DNA of 64,000 nt, taken from assembly GCA_964511665.1 (NCBI GenBank), contig CAZEHA010000008.1:16754-80753 (forward strand), read 5' to 3'. The first letter of the stretch is position 1; each line of letters begins with the position of its first letter. Source of the DNA: JAGOEF01 sp964511665 (lineage in GTDB: Bacteria; Bacteroidota; Bacteroidia; Bacteroidales; ML635J-15). Positions 50,639-59,875 of the stretch are shown here, in pieces. The notes below the pieces were generated by a model that was not told where the DNA came from, did no database searches, and saw only the letters and a list, made by a program, of their open reading frames with translations. The translations under genes were made by a program, and so were the position numbers.

Positions 50639-51901
50639 ATGAAAGCAGATGTTTTGTTAGGATTACAATGGGGCGACGAAGGAAAGGGGAAAATTGTGGA
50701 TGTTCTTTCACGCAACTATCACGCAGTGGCTCGGTTTCAGGGTGGGCCAAATGCAGGGCATACTCTTGAGTTTAATGGTATTAAACATGTGTTGCATACC
50801 ATCCCGTCGGGTATTTTTCATTCTGATATCATCAATATTATTGGCAACGGTGTGGTTATCGACCCCCAAAGTTTGTGTCGCGAAATAGAATCTACTGCAA
50901 AGCTGGGAGCCAATGTTACAGCAAATCTATTTGTCAGCCGTAAAGCACATCTTATTTTACCCACACATCGACTGCTTGACGCAGCCAACGAAAAAATGAA
51001 AGGCAGTCAGAAAATTGGGAGCACGCTTAAGGGAATCGGACCTGCATATACCGACAAAACGGCAAGGCTCGGCCTGCGTATCGGAGATATTGAGTTGCCC
51101 GATTTTATCGAAAAATACGAAAACCTTCGAAATCATCATTTGGCTATTCTTACCCAAATGAATGCAGATCTATTGTCGGAATCAGCCGAAAAAGAATGGC
51201 TCGAGGCCATTGCTTTTCTCAAGGGCATGAAGTTTATCGACAGCGAATACTTTGTGAACGACATCCTCGATTCGGGAAAAACCGTTCTTGCCGAAGGAGC
51301 TCAGGGAACGCTACTCGATATAGATTTTGGTTCCTATCCGTTTGTCACCTCATCGAATACCTCTTGCGCCGGAGTTTGCACAGGTTTAGGTATTTCGCCG
51401 GGCAAGCTGAACAATGTGTTTGGAGTGTTTAAGGCATATTGTACGCGGGTGGGTAGCGGGCCTTTCCCCACTGAACTGTACGATGCCGACGGAGAGTTGA
51501 TGCGTGCCCGCGGACGCGAATTCGGATCTACAACCGGCAGGGCCAGACGTTGTGGTTGGCTCGACATTGTTGCGTTGAAATATGCCATTATGTTAAATGG
51601 TGTCAGCGAATTATTTATGATGAAAGCCGATGTGCTCGACGAGTTCGATACAATTAAAATATGTACTGCCTATAAAGTGGGTGGAAAAGAACTGAAGGGT
51701 TTGCCATTCGACACGCTGATGCCGGTTGAACCGGTTTACGCTGAGTTACCGGGCTGGAAAACCGATATTTCATCGATAAAATCAGATAAAGACATCCCGC
51801 AGGCATTACGCAATTATATTGGCTTTATCGAAGAAAAAACCGGTGTAAAAATTAGCTTGCTTTCGGTTGGCCCCGATAGGTTACAGACTATTCATCTGTA
51901 G
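50639..51901 (+). CDS. purA: Adenylosuccinate synthase
   Basis: PurA makes adenylosuccinate from IMP and aspartate using GTP, the first committed step to AMP. The 420-aa protein has the N-terminal loop LLGLQWGDEGKGKIVDVLSR, QGGPNAGHTLEFNG, IGNGVVIDP, then the TTGRARRCGWLD region, with ALKYAIMLNGVSELFMMKAD near the GTP site. The C-terminal part ends LLSVGPDRLQTI. Length and motifs are normal. Confidence 0.98.
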   Translation: MKADVLLGLQWGDEGKGKIVDVLSRNYHAVARFQGGPNAGHTLEFNGIKHVLHTIPSGIFHSDIINIIGNGVVIDPQSLCREIESTAKLGANVTANLFVSRKAHLILPTHRLLDAANEKMKGSQKIGSTLKGIGPAYTDKTARLGLRIGDIELPDFIEKYENLRNHHLAILTQMNADLLSESAEKEWLEAIAFLKGMKFIDSEYFVNDILDSGKTVLAEGAQGTLLDIDFGSYPFVTSSNTSCAGVCTGLGISPGKLNNVFGVFKAYCTRVGSGPFPTELYDADGELMRARGREFGSTTGRARRCGWLDIVALKYAIMLNGVSELFMMKADVLDEFDTIKICTAYKVGGKELKGLPFDTLMPVEPVYAELPGWKTDISSIKSDKDIPQALRNYIGFIEEKTGVKISLLSVGPDRLQTIHL

Positions 51902-52056
51902 AAATTCAATATTGAACATGGCTATTGATTTATTCTTGAAATAAACATAGCAAACATGTTGTTCCATAAGCTATTAACATTGTCAGGTTAATATATTCCC
52001 CTCAAATACTCATATCGCTGACCCAATAGGTTTTATTTTTACAAAAAATATCCGCA

Positions 52057-53004
52057 ATGATTCGAACCGGTATTGTCGGAAGCGAGGTGATGTGCCGAAA
52101 CTACCTCGATAGCATTAAGGGGGTGGGCGAACTGCGACTCGTTGGTTTTTTCGACCCCGATACCCGGCTCTTACCCCACACAGAAGCTATGTTCGAAAAG
52201 AAGCTGTATGAGGAACCCGATTCGTTGTTGCGCGATGTTGATGCTGTAATAGCACTTTCACCCATGTCGTCGCCCCAGCATATCGAAACTTTCGTGCGCA
52301 GTTCTAAGCATGTTCTTTTTGAACCTACTCATTTTTTCAGCAGGACGGAGGCTAATAACCTGATGAATATGATTGAAGAAGCCGATGTGAAAGTGCAGCC
52401 TAGTTTCGACAAGCGCTACAATATGGTGTTTGGTGCCGTAAAAGGCTTTATTAAAGCACCGAGACTAATTGTTTCGAATCACTTCACAACCTTTAAAACC
52501 AATGCACAAGTATCGGTGCTGATGGATGTACTACTGCACGATATCGACTTGGTACTCAGCTTAGTAAACTCCGAAATAAAGTCGGTTTCGGCTACTGCTG
52601 TTAGTATCGACCGCAGTCAACCTGATGTTATTAATGCTCGCATCGAGTTCAATAATAAATGTGTGGCTCAGTTTAATGCCGGAAGAATAGCCACCGAAAG
52701 TAAAAACGAGATACACTTTTATCAAAACAGTGCTTATGTGTTTGCCGATTTGCAGAATCATCAAGCATTCTTGGCAAAGAAGGCAGGCAATTTGTCGGAT
52801 GTGGGCTTATTTACCACCCGAAAAGGAGATCTGCTGTGCGATCCTATTCCCATTGGTACCCAAAACGATACATATAATAGTGTGAAGGCTTTTGCCAGCG
52901 CAATTGTAAAAAACACCAACCCTGAGGTAAATGTTGAATCGATGATGAAAACCTTTACGGTAATTCAAAATATTTCCGAAAAACTTAAAATCGTTTCACA
53001 TTGA
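52057..53004 (+). CDS. Gfo/Idh/MocA-like oxidoreductase with degenerate motifs
   Basis: The 315-aa protein has the fold-typical N-terminal Rossmann start (MIRTGIVGSEVMCRNYLDSI) and an ADVKVQPSFDKRYN segment near residue 110. The usual motifs are weak: the glycine motif reads GIVGSE, and the conserved EKP is FEPTHFF, without the catalytic-type lysine. LLHDIDLVL near residue 161 matches the family His/Asp position. It may be a non-catalytic or altered-specificity member. It is followed by a lipoprotein and a sugar transferase, which suggests surface-polysaccharide metabolism. Confidence 0.75.
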   Translation: MIRTGIVGSEVMCRNYLDSIKGVGELRLVGFFDPDTRLLPHTEAMFEKKLYEEPDSLLRDVDAVIALSPMSSPQHIETFVRSSKHVLFEPTHFFSRTEANNLMNMIEEADVKVQPSFDKRYNMVFGAVKGFIKAPRLIVSNHFTTFKTNAQVSVLMDVLLHDIDLVLSLVNSEIKSVSATAVSIDRSQPDVINARIEFNNKCVAQFNAGRIATESKNEIHFYQNSAYVFADLQNHQAFLAKKAGNLSDVGLFTTRKGDLLCDPIPIGTQNDTYNSVKAFASAIVKNTNPEVNVESMMKTFTVIQNISEKLKIVSH

Positions 53005-53034
53005 TTTTTAAATCATTAAATAATTATATTTTTG
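53001..53034 (+). promoter_or_regulatory. Promoter of the lipoprotein / sugar transferase genes
   Basis: TTG at 53001-53003 and TATTTTTG at 53027-53034 (exact TAnnTTTG) are 23 nt apart. The ATG at 53092 follows after 57 nt. The -33 element overlaps the end of the preceding gene. Confidence 0.5.
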
Positions 53035-53091
53035 CCCGCAATATTTCAGCCTTAATGGCGTTGTATTGTTTAAGTTGAAAACTACGATGGG

Positions 53092-53961
53092 ATGAAGTTA
53101 CAATACTCGGGTTTTTTGTTGGTCTTACTTCCATTTTTAATGATTTCGTGCGACATTATTAATCCGCCCGAGCAAATACCTTCGTATGTCGCTGCCGATT
53201 CTGCCATATTGCAGACCAATACAGCCACTCAAGGTAGCAATGCGCACTATATATCCGATGCATGGTTATATGTTGACAAAGAATTGATTGGTGTTTTCGA
53301 AATGCCATTTAGTGTTCCGGTATTGGCAGCCGGAGCCCAATCAATTGAGGTTCAGGCCGGCATTAAGAAAAACGGTGTTGCAGCCAGCCGGGTAGTGTAT
53401 CCTTATTTCACAAAATATAAACTCGACACGGTTCTCACTGAAGCACAAATACTCAAAATTACACCCCGTTTTAGCTACAACGAGAATGTAACATTTGCCC
53501 TTATCGAAGATTTCGAAGATTTGGGAATTGCTTTTGAGGTAAGCAACCAAAGCGACACCAATATTACTATTGTGGGTGATGAACAGGCATATCAGGGTAA
53601 TTCGATGCATTTTGCTCTCGACTCGGTGCGCAGTGTGTTCGAAGCCCGCACTACTGAATTGTACGAGTTGCCTTATAACCGTCAGGTTTATCTCGAAATG
53701 TGTTTTAAAACTACCGATTACGTTACATTTGGAATGTTTGCCCGCAAATACAGTGGTGGTGCCGAAGTTGAGGTTCGCATTCCCATTATCACCCTGAATC
53801 CTACCGATAGGTGGAAAACTATTTATGTAAGCCTTACCGAAACTATTAATTCGAACCCTTCTGCTTACGATTTTCGGTTGTATTTTACATGTGCGCGATC
53901 AGCAGATCAAGAAAACGAAATCACCGAAGTTTTTATCGATAATATAAAACTATTGTATTAA
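53092..53961 (+). CDS. Lipoprotein of unknown function with PEGA-like repeat
   Basis: The 289-aa protein has a lipoprotein signal (Cys20 in LMISCDII). Near residues 55-95 there is a PEGA-like strand pattern (AWLYVDKELIGVFEMPFSVP then AGAQSIEVQAGI). The C-terminal 150 residues look like a beta-sandwich with a carbohydrate-binding-like pattern (LYELPYNRQVYLEMCFKTTD; EVFIDNIKLLY). I do not recognise a family. It ends 1 nt before the sugar transferase start, so the two are co-translated and probably act in the same pathway. Confidence 0.8.
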   Translation: MKLQYSGFLLVLLPFLMISCDIINPPEQIPSYVAADSAILQTNTATQGSNAHYISDAWLYVDKELIGVFEMPFSVPVLAAGAQSIEVQAGIKKNGVAASRVVYPYFTKYKLDTVLTEAQILKITPRFSYNENVTFALIEDFEDLGIAFEVSNQSDTNITIVGDEQAYQGNSMHFALDSVRSVFEARTTELYELPYNRQVYLEMCFKTTDYVTFGMFARKYSGGAEVEVRIPIITLNPTDRWKTIYVSLTETINSNPSAYDFRLYFTCARSADQENEITEVFIDNIKLLY

Positions 53962-53962
53962 T

Positions 53963-55378
53963 ATGAACCGCTCGATACAACGAATTAAATATTTGTTCTT
54001 CGATTTTATCGCGGCGGCATTGTCGTATTATCTGCTCTATATGTTTCGCAAAAAATATATCGAGCCCGAAACATTTGGGTATAACATCCCCATAGAACTC
54101 AGTCAACAGTTTTTGCTTGGAATGATGCTTATACCGTTTTTCTGGTTGTTGCTGCATTTGCTTAGCGGATATTATCGAAATCCATTGCGAAAATCGAGAC
54201 TTCACGAATTGGGGCAGACATTTTTTACCACACTCATAGGAGTTGTTATATTGTTTTTTGCTGTGTTACTCGACGACTGGGTAGCTTCTTACAAGCATTA
54301 TTACAGTATTTTTCTCACATATCTGGGTTTGCAGTTTGTAACTACCTATTTGCCGCGTTTGTTCATTACGTCTATTACCAATCATAGAATTCATACCCGC
54401 AAGTTGGGTTTCAATACGCTGATGGTTGGATCGAATAGAAAGGCTTTGGCTTTGTTTAACGAAGTCGAAAATCAAGAGGTTTCTTCGGGGTTTCAGTTTG
54501 TGGGTTTTGTGAATGTTGATGATAAAGAAAAATTATTGTTAACAAAACATTTAGCCCATTTGGGATCGGTAAAAGACATTCGACAGGTGATAGCCGACCA
54601 TAAAATTGAAGAGGTGGTGATAGCACTTGAATCGCGAGAACACTGTACCATCAAAAACATCATTAACCAGTTAGTAGGTCTAAAGGTGGAGGTAAAGGTT
54701 TTGCCTGATATGTACGATATACTCATCGGTAAGGTTCGGATGACAGCCATTTTAGGGGTGCCATTGGTACAGATTCATCACAACTTGATGCCGGTGTGGC
54801 AACAACATGCCAAGCGATTGATAGATGTGTTTTTTAGTTGTATTGCACTAATTATATTATCTCCTTTGTATCTGTTTATTTCGATAGGAGTAAAACTATC
54901 GTCGCCCGGGCCGGTGTTTTACAGTCACGAGCGCATTGGTCGCAAGGGGAAGCCATTTACCATATATAAATTCAGATCGATGGTGCAGGACGCCGAAATC
55001 AATGGCCCTAAATTAAGCAACAAGAGCGATAATAGAGTAACCAATTTTGGCCGGTTTATGCGCAAAACACGCCTCGACGAGTTGCCTCAATTCTTTAATG
55101 TGCTTAAAGGCGACATGTCGCTGGTTGGTCCACGTCCCGAACGTCAGTTCTTTATCGACCAGATTGTGCTTATTGCACCTCATTATCGGCATCTGCTTAA
55201 TGTGCGCCCCGGCATTACATCATGGGGGCAGGTTAAATATGGTTACGCTGAAAATGTGAACCAAATGGTGGAGCGACTTAAATATGATATTATCTACATC
55301 GAAAACATGTCGCTTTTTGTTGATTTCAAGATTATGATTTATACCGTGAAGATTATTTTTCAGGGTAAAGGAATCTGA
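53963..55378 (+). CDS. Polyprenyl-phosphate sugar-1-phosphate transferase (WcaJ/WbaP-like)
   Basis: The 471-aa membrane enzyme puts the first sugar phosphate onto undecaprenyl phosphate to begin a surface polysaccharide. It has four to five N-terminal membrane segments (residues about 12-130), a cytoplasmic nucleotide-sugar-fold region (about 140-250), and the C-terminal catalytic domain (about 275-471) with a re-entrant membrane helix (RLIDVFFSCIALIILSPLYL) and motifs KFRSMVQDAE, KTRLDELPQFFNVLKGDMS, LVGPRPERQFF and RPGITSWGQVKYGYAEN. It shares a transcript with the upstream lipoprotein. Confidence 0.93.
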   Translation: MNRSIQRIKYLFFDFIAAALSYYLLYMFRKKYIEPETFGYNIPIELSQQFLLGMMLIPFFWLLLHLLSGYYRNPLRKSRLHELGQTFFTTLIGVVILFFAVLLDDWVASYKHYYSIFLTYLGLQFVTTYLPRLFITSITNHRIHTRKLGFNTLMVGSNRKALALFNEVENQEVSSGFQFVGFVNVDDKEKLLLTKHLAHLGSVKDIRQVIADHKIEEVVIALESREHCTIKNIINQLVGLKVEVKVLPDMYDILIGKVRMTAILGVPLVQIHHNLMPVWQQHAKRLIDVFFSCIALIILSPLYLFISIGVKLSSPGPVFYSHERIGRKGKPFTIYKFRSMVQDAEINGPKLSNKSDNRVTNFGRFMRKTRLDELPQFFNVLKGDMSLVGPRPERQFFIDQIVLIAPHYRHLLNVRPGITSWGQVKYGYAENVNQMVERLKYDIIYIENMSLFVDFKIMIYTVKIIFQGKGI

Positions 55379-55530
55379 TTCATGCAGGCGCATTGAATTC
55401 CTATTGTTCTGCTACCACTATTCTAAATGTTTTTAATAGACTAAGACCTGTTGGTTATAAACCGATTTTGTAATTCTGCAAGACTATTTTCGAACGATTG
55501 AATTAATTCACAACAATGCAAAGTATTTCT

Positions 55531-55560
55531 TTTGCAATTAAAAAAAACTGCTTATATTTG
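55531..55560 (+). promoter_or_regulatory. Strong promoter of the HU gene
   Basis: TTTG at 55531-55534, an 18-nt spacer and TATATTTG at 55553-55560 give a full match to the Bacteroidetes -33/-7 consensus. The ATG lies 52 nt downstream. This is the clearest promoter in the window. The rest of the 234-bp gap before it shows nothing I can name. Confidence 0.75.
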
Positions 55561-55612
55561 CACCTCTTAAATGGAATGTTCTAATAATAAACATTTTAAA
55601 TAATATTTAACG

Positions 55613-55894
55613 ATGACAAAGTCTGATATTGTAAACGAAATTTCGAAAAGCACGGGAATTGAGAAGCAAATGGTTCAAGAAACCGTTGAGGCATTTATGG
55701 AGAGCCTGAAGAAATCTCTGGTAAAAGGGAAAAATGTATATCTGAGAGGATTTGGAAGTTTTATTATCAAGCAAAGAGCCGAGAAAACTGCCAGAAATAT
55801 TTCGAAAAATACCACCATTACTATTCCGGCACATAAAGTACCTGCTTTTAAGCCTTCGAAGACTTTTGTAAATCAAGTTATGGAAAACAACTAA
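55613..55894 (+). CDS. HU-family DNA-binding protein
   Basis: The 93-aa histone-like protein bends and compacts DNA as a dimer. It begins MTKSDIVNEISKSTGIEKQM and has the conserved VYLRGFGSFIIKQRAEKTAR core with the beta-arm segment NISKNTTITIPAHKVPAFKP. Length is normal. It is followed by a ribosomal-type micro-protein, RNase G and DsbD on the same strand. Confidence 0.96.
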   Translation: MTKSDIVNEISKSTGIEKQMVQETVEAFMESLKKSLVKGKNVYLRGFGSFIIKQRAEKTARNISKNTTITIPAHKVPAFKPSKTFVNQVMENN

Positions 55895-55905
55895 AATATT
55901 GAGCC

Positions 55906-55998
55906 ATGCCTAGCGGAAAAAAACGTAAACGACATAAAATGTCGACCCACAAAAGGAAAAAACGCCTGCGTAAGAATCGTCACAAAAAGAAAAAATAA
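55906..55998 (+). CDS. 30-aa basic protein, AURKAIP1/COX24-like (bS22-type ribosomal) family
   Basis: A 31-codon gene (ATG 55906, TAA 55996-55998) encodes MPSGKKRKRHKMSTHKRKKR and ten further residues, almost all Arg, Lys, His or Asn. It matches the small proteins conserved in Bacteroidetes that are assigned to the AURKAIP1/COX24 group, related to a mitochondrial small-subunit protein and to mycobacterial bS22. It lies 11 nt after HU. Because of its size it is easily missed. A role on the ribosome is inferred from family. Confidence 0.85.
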   Translation: MPSGKKRKRHKMSTHKRKKRLRKNRHKKKK

Positions 55999-56020
55999 GA
56001 TTTTAAGTTAAGGTCTTTGC

Positions 56021-56053
56021 ATCAAACCTTTAGGCAAACCCTAAAGGTTTGAT
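56021..56053 (+). promoter_or_regulatory. 14-bp hairpin in the RNase G leader
   Basis: ATCAAACCTTTAGG (56021-56034) and CCTAAAGGTTTGAT (56040-56053) are perfectly complementary around a 5-nt CAAAC loop. It lies 23 nt after the micro-protein gene and 23 nt before the rng start. Only a broken T run follows, so it could be a partial terminator, an attenuator or an RNase processing site. Confidence 0.7.
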
Positions 56054-56076
56054 TTGTTACATGAAATTTTTATCAG

Positions 56077-57648
56077 GTGGAAAAACTAAATGATACACTC
56101 AAGAACGAGCTATATATCGATGTAAGACCATCAGAAATTACTTTTGCCCTTCTCGAAAACAAGCAACTTGTAGAGCTGAATCGCGAGGTACATAATACGC
56201 GGTTTTCGGTTGGCGACATCTATTTGGGTAAAGTAAAACGTATTATGCCCGGATTAAATGCTGCATTTGTTGATGTTGGCTACGAAAAAGACGCTTTCTT
56301 GCACTACCTCGACCTGGGTCCACAGTTTCTTACTTTCAATAAGTTTTTACAACAGGCTCTGCAAAAAAAACAGCGACGTATTCACATGGCGTCGTTTGAA
56401 CCAGAGCCCGAAATTAATAAAAACGGTAAAATTGGTGATGTATTGACCTCAGGCCAGTTTATTCTGGTGCAGATAGCCAAAGAACCCATTTCGTCGAAAG
56501 GTCCGCGCTTAAGTGCCGAAATATCTATTGCAGGTCGCAATATGGTACTGATGCCTTTTTCTGACCGCATATCGGTGAGCCAAAAAATTAAGTCGAACGA
56601 AGAAAAGAAACGACTTAAGCAATTGGTGCAAAGCATTTCACCCAAAAACTACGGTGTTATTGTGCGTACTATTGCCGAGACAAAAAAGGTAGCTACTCTC
56701 GATAGGGAACTAAGTGGTTTGGTGCAGCGCTGGGAAAGCATTATAAATAAAATTGTTGGAGTGAAACCTCCTGCTTTGCTTATAGGCGAAGACGATCGTA
56801 CAACAGTTATTCTGCGTGATATTCTGAATGCTTCTTTTCACCAGATAGTGGTAAATGATACCACTGCTTACGAAGAAATAAAAAATTTTATCGCAGAAAT
56901 TGCCCCCGAAAAGCAAAAAATAGTTAAGCTCTACAACGAAAAACCTCCAATTTTCGACTTTTACGGCATCGAGAAACAAATAAAGTCGCTGTTCGGGAAA
57001 ACTGTTGCTATTAAAAATGGATCTTACCTTATTATTGAACACACCGAGGCAGCTCATGTGATTGATGTGAACAGTGGCAACCGCCATAACAACGAGCAAA
57101 ATCAGGAGCACAATGCTACCGAAGTAAATATTGCTGCGGCCGAAGAAATTGCGCGCCAATTGAGGTTACGCGATATGGGCGGAATTATTGTTATCGATTT
57201 TATCGATATGCACGACAATCAGAACAAACAAAAGCTTGTCGAAAAAATGAGAGAGTGCATGGCCAACGACAGGGCTAAGTTTCACATTTTACCCTTGAGC
57301 AAATTCTGTCTCATGGAAATAACTCGGCAACGTGTGCGACCCGAAATGTATATTAAAACGGCTGAAACTTGCCCAACCTGCTCGGGAACCGGAAAAATTG
57401 AAGCTAGTTTACTGCTTGTCGACGAAATTGAAAACAACTTGAACTTTATTCTTAAAAAATATAGTTTTTCAACCATTACCATAAAAACGCATCCCTTTGT
57501 TGAAGCCTATCTCAATAAAGGTTTTTGGTCGATTCGGCGTAAATGGCGTAAACAATACAAACAGAAATTGGTTATTCTCCCCATGCAAGAATATACCTAT
57601 AAGGAGTACCACTTTTTTAATGAATTCGACGAAGAAATCATTTACTAA
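56077..57648 (+). CDS. rng: Ribonuclease E/G family (RNase G)
   Basis: RNase G is an endoribonuclease that processes rRNA and mRNA 5' ends. The 523-aa protein has the N-terminal S1 domain (FSVGDIYLGKVKRIMPGLNA then AFVDVGYEKDAFLH), a 5'-sensor/RNase H-like region, catalytic aspartates D330 (HVIDVNSGN) and D374 (IVIDFIDM), and the zinc-link CPTC at 432-435. It lacks the long E-type C-terminal scaffold. The start is GTG 56077; the ATG at 56061 is out of frame. A strong hairpin lies just upstream. Confidence 0.96.
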   Translation: MEKLNDTLKNELYIDVRPSEITFALLENKQLVELNREVHNTRFSVGDIYLGKVKRIMPGLNAAFVDVGYEKDAFLHYLDLGPQFLTFNKFLQQALQKKQRRIHMASFEPEPEINKNGKIGDVLTSGQFILVQIAKEPISSKGPRLSAEISIAGRNMVLMPFSDRISVSQKIKSNEEKKRLKQLVQSISPKNYGVIVRTIAETKKVATLDRELSGLVQRWESIINKIVGVKPPALLIGEDDRTTVILRDILNASFHQIVVNDTTAYEEIKNFIAEIAPEKQKIVKLYNEKPPIFDFYGIEKQIKSLFGKTVAIKNGSYLIIEHTEAAHVIDVNSGNRHNNEQNQEHNATEVNIAAAEEIARQLRLRDMGGIIVIDFIDMHDNQNKQKLVEKMRECMANDRAKFHILPLSKFCLMEITRQRVRPEMYIKTAETCPTCSGTGKIEASLLLVDEIENNLNFILKKYSFSTITIKTHPFVEAYLNKGFWSIRRKWRKQYKQKLVILPMQEYTYKEYHFFNEFDEEIIY

Positions 57649-57663
57649 CATATCTGCCTTTTT

Positions 57664-59697
57664 ATGAAGTTTCTGAAAATATTTGCTATTGCCCTGTTAA
57701 GCCTCCTTACAGTGCAACAGGCCATAGCTCAGATTAGTGAACCGGTGAAATGGAGGTTCTCGGTTGAAAGTATTTCCGAAACCGAAGTCGATTTGGTTAT
57801 GAATGCATCTATCGACGATGCATGGCATTTATACTCGCAATATTTTCCAAACGGTGGTCCCATTCCCATGAGTTTTTCGTTTGAAGCCACCGATAATTAC
57901 GAAATCGTTGACAGCGTTTTAGAGATTTCGAAAACCTATGAAGAGTACGATGATATTTTCGAAATAAACACCAAATACTTTAAAAAGGAAGCTGTTTTTA
58001 AGCAACGTATTAAAGTATTAAATGAGTCCCCGTTTGTAATATATGGCTATCTCGACGGTCAGGCCTGTCAAGACGATGGTATGTGTGTGCCTGTAAAGGC
58101 CGATATGGCTTTCGGAATAAACGGTGCCGACCCCTCAAAGATAGAAACTGCAGTAGCCCCTTCGGGCGACTTACCTCCTACACCACAAATTGTTGCCGAA
58201 AACGAATATAAAAATGCCGAAAAAAAGGAACATCTTTTTTGGTTCTTCCTGCTTTCGTTTGTTGCAGGTTTATTAGCCATACTTACACCCTGTGTGTTCC
58301 CAATGATACCGATGACGATTTCTTTTTTCATGAAGGAAGACAATAAGCTTAAAGCACGATTCAATGCCTTTGCTTTTGGCATTAGTATAATACTTATTTA
58401 CACGCTAATCGGTTCTGTGCTTGCTATTATTTTTGGTCCATCTATCGCAAACTGGTTGAGTACCCACTGGATTCCCAATGTGCTGTTCTTTTTAATTTTT
58501 ATGATTTTTGCTGCCTCGTTCTTTGGCGCATTCGAAATTGTGATGCCTTCGTGGTTGGTAAATAAATCCGATTCAAAGGCCGATAGGGGTGGAGTGCTTG
58601 GCGCTTTTTTTATGGCTCTTACTTTGGTGCTGGTGTCGTTTTCGTGCACAGGTCCTATTGTCGGGAGTATTTTGGTTGAGTCGTTCGGTGGCGATATACT
58701 AAAGCCTATCATTGGAATGCTTGGCTTCTCACTTGCATTTGCTTTGCCTTTTTCGGTGCTTGCATTGTTTCCTAACTGGCTGAAGAATATGCCCAAATCG
58801 GGTGGCTGGTTAAACACCGTAAAGGTAGTGCTGGGTTTTGTCGAAGTGGCCTTGGGTTTCAAATTCCTGAGTGTGGCCGATCAGACCTATCATTGGGGCT
58901 TGCTCGATCGACAGGTGTATCTGGCAATTTGGATTGTAACCTTTGCGCTGATGGGATTTTATTTACTCGGGAAACTGCGTTTTAAGCACGATGATGAAGT
59001 GAAATATATTAGTACCGGTCGCCTTAGCCTCGCAATGCTGACTTTTGTTTTTGTTCTGTATATGATACCGGGCATGTGGGGAGCACCGCTTAAAGCCTTA
59101 TCGGGATATCTGCCGCCCATTACCACCCACTATTTCGATATACCCCAGATTATTGCCGATAACAACCAAATGATGCTTAAGAAAATGGGTATAGAAGATA
59201 CCAACGAAAGTTGCATGGAACCCAAATATAAAGAGAAGTTGCATCTGCCCTTCGGTTTACAGGGCTACTTCGACTGGCATCAGGCTTTTGAATGTGCAAA
59301 ATTGCAAAACAAACCAATTTTTATCGACTTCACCGGGCATGGTTGCGTCAACTGTAGAGAAATGGAAACTGCGGTGTGGAGCGACCTCAGGGTGCTCGAC
59401 CACCTGCGCAACAACTATATTATTCTGGCCATGTATGTCGACGATAAAACAATTCAACTGCCCGAAGAAGAATGGTTCGTTTCTAAAAACGACGGTAAGG
59501 TGAAAAAATCGCTGGGCGAAGCCAATGCCGATATTCAAATTGTGAACTTCGATAGAAACTCGCAGCCTTACTATGTGCTGATTTCTCCCGATGGAGTAGT
59601 GCTGGCTCAGCCACGTGCCTACGATAAAAACACCGACGAATTTGTAAAATTTCTGGAGCAAGGTCTCGAAAAGTTTAGGGAACTGCAGGAGAATTGA
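57664..59697 (+). CDS. dsbD: Thiol:disulfide interchange protein DsbD
   Basis: DsbD carries electrons from cytoplasmic thioredoxin to the periplasm. The 677-aa protein has a signal peptide (about residues 1-22), an alpha domain with the cysteine pair Cys135/Cys141 (QACQDDGMCVP), eight or so membrane segments (about 190-480) with core cysteines in TPCVFPMIPMTISFF and FSCTGPIVG, and a C-terminal thioredoxin-like domain with CVNC at 561-564 (TGHGCVNCREME). It begins 15 nt after rng and probably shares its transcript. Confidence 0.96.
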   Translation: MKFLKIFAIALLSLLTVQQAIAQISEPVKWRFSVESISETEVDLVMNASIDDAWHLYSQYFPNGGPIPMSFSFEATDNYEIVDSVLEISKTYEEYDDIFEINTKYFKKEAVFKQRIKVLNESPFVIYGYLDGQACQDDGMCVPVKADMAFGINGADPSKIETAVAPSGDLPPTPQIVAENEYKNAEKKEHLFWFFLLSFVAGLLAILTPCVFPMIPMTISFFMKEDNKLKARFNAFAFGISIILIYTLIGSVLAIIFGPSIANWLSTHWIPNVLFFLIFMIFAASFFGAFEIVMPSWLVNKSDSKADRGGVLGAFFMALTLVLVSFSCTGPIVGSILVESFGGDILKPIIGMLGFSLAFALPFSVLALFPNWLKNMPKSGGWLNTVKVVLGFVEVALGFKFLSVADQTYHWGLLDRQVYLAIWIVTFALMGFYLLGKLRFKHDDEVKYISTGRLSLAMLTFVFVLYMIPGMWGAPLKALSGYLPPITTHYFDIPQIIADNNQMMLKKMGIEDTNESCMEPKYKEKLHLPFGLQGYFDWHQAFECAKLQNKPIFIDFTGHGCVNCREMETAVWSDLRVLDHLRNNYIILAMYVDDKTIQLPEEEWFVSKNDGKVKKSLGEANADIQIVNFDRNSQPYYVLISPDGVVLAQPRAYDKNTDEFVKFLEQGLEKFRELQEN

Positions 59698-59863
59698 TGA
59701 CGAATTTATTAAACATGTACAATACAAAATTAACAGAAGACCAAGAAAGAACCTAGGATTTGAGACACCTAAAGATGTTTTCTTTAAATCTGTCGCATTT
59801 GCTTGTTGAATTTACGATTGAATTATTTAATAAAAAAAGTGGTGCATCAATTATTAAAACAAT

Positions 59864-59871
59864 TATTTTTG
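59864..59871 (+). promoter_or_regulatory. -7 element 4 nt before a start codon
   Basis: TATTTTTG, an exact TAnnTTTG match, ends 4 nt before the ATG at 59876. A transcript starting at the usual distance would have almost no leader. Confidence 0.45.
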
Positions 59872-59875
59872 CGTT

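Noticed and set aside
51905..51916. Palindrome TTCAATATTGAA after purA
   Set aside because: Short, AT-rich, no T run and no nearby promoter; could easily be chance.
56061..56076. ATG at 56061 as the RNase G start
   Set aside because: It is out of frame with the RNase G reading frame; GTG at 56077 is the workable start.
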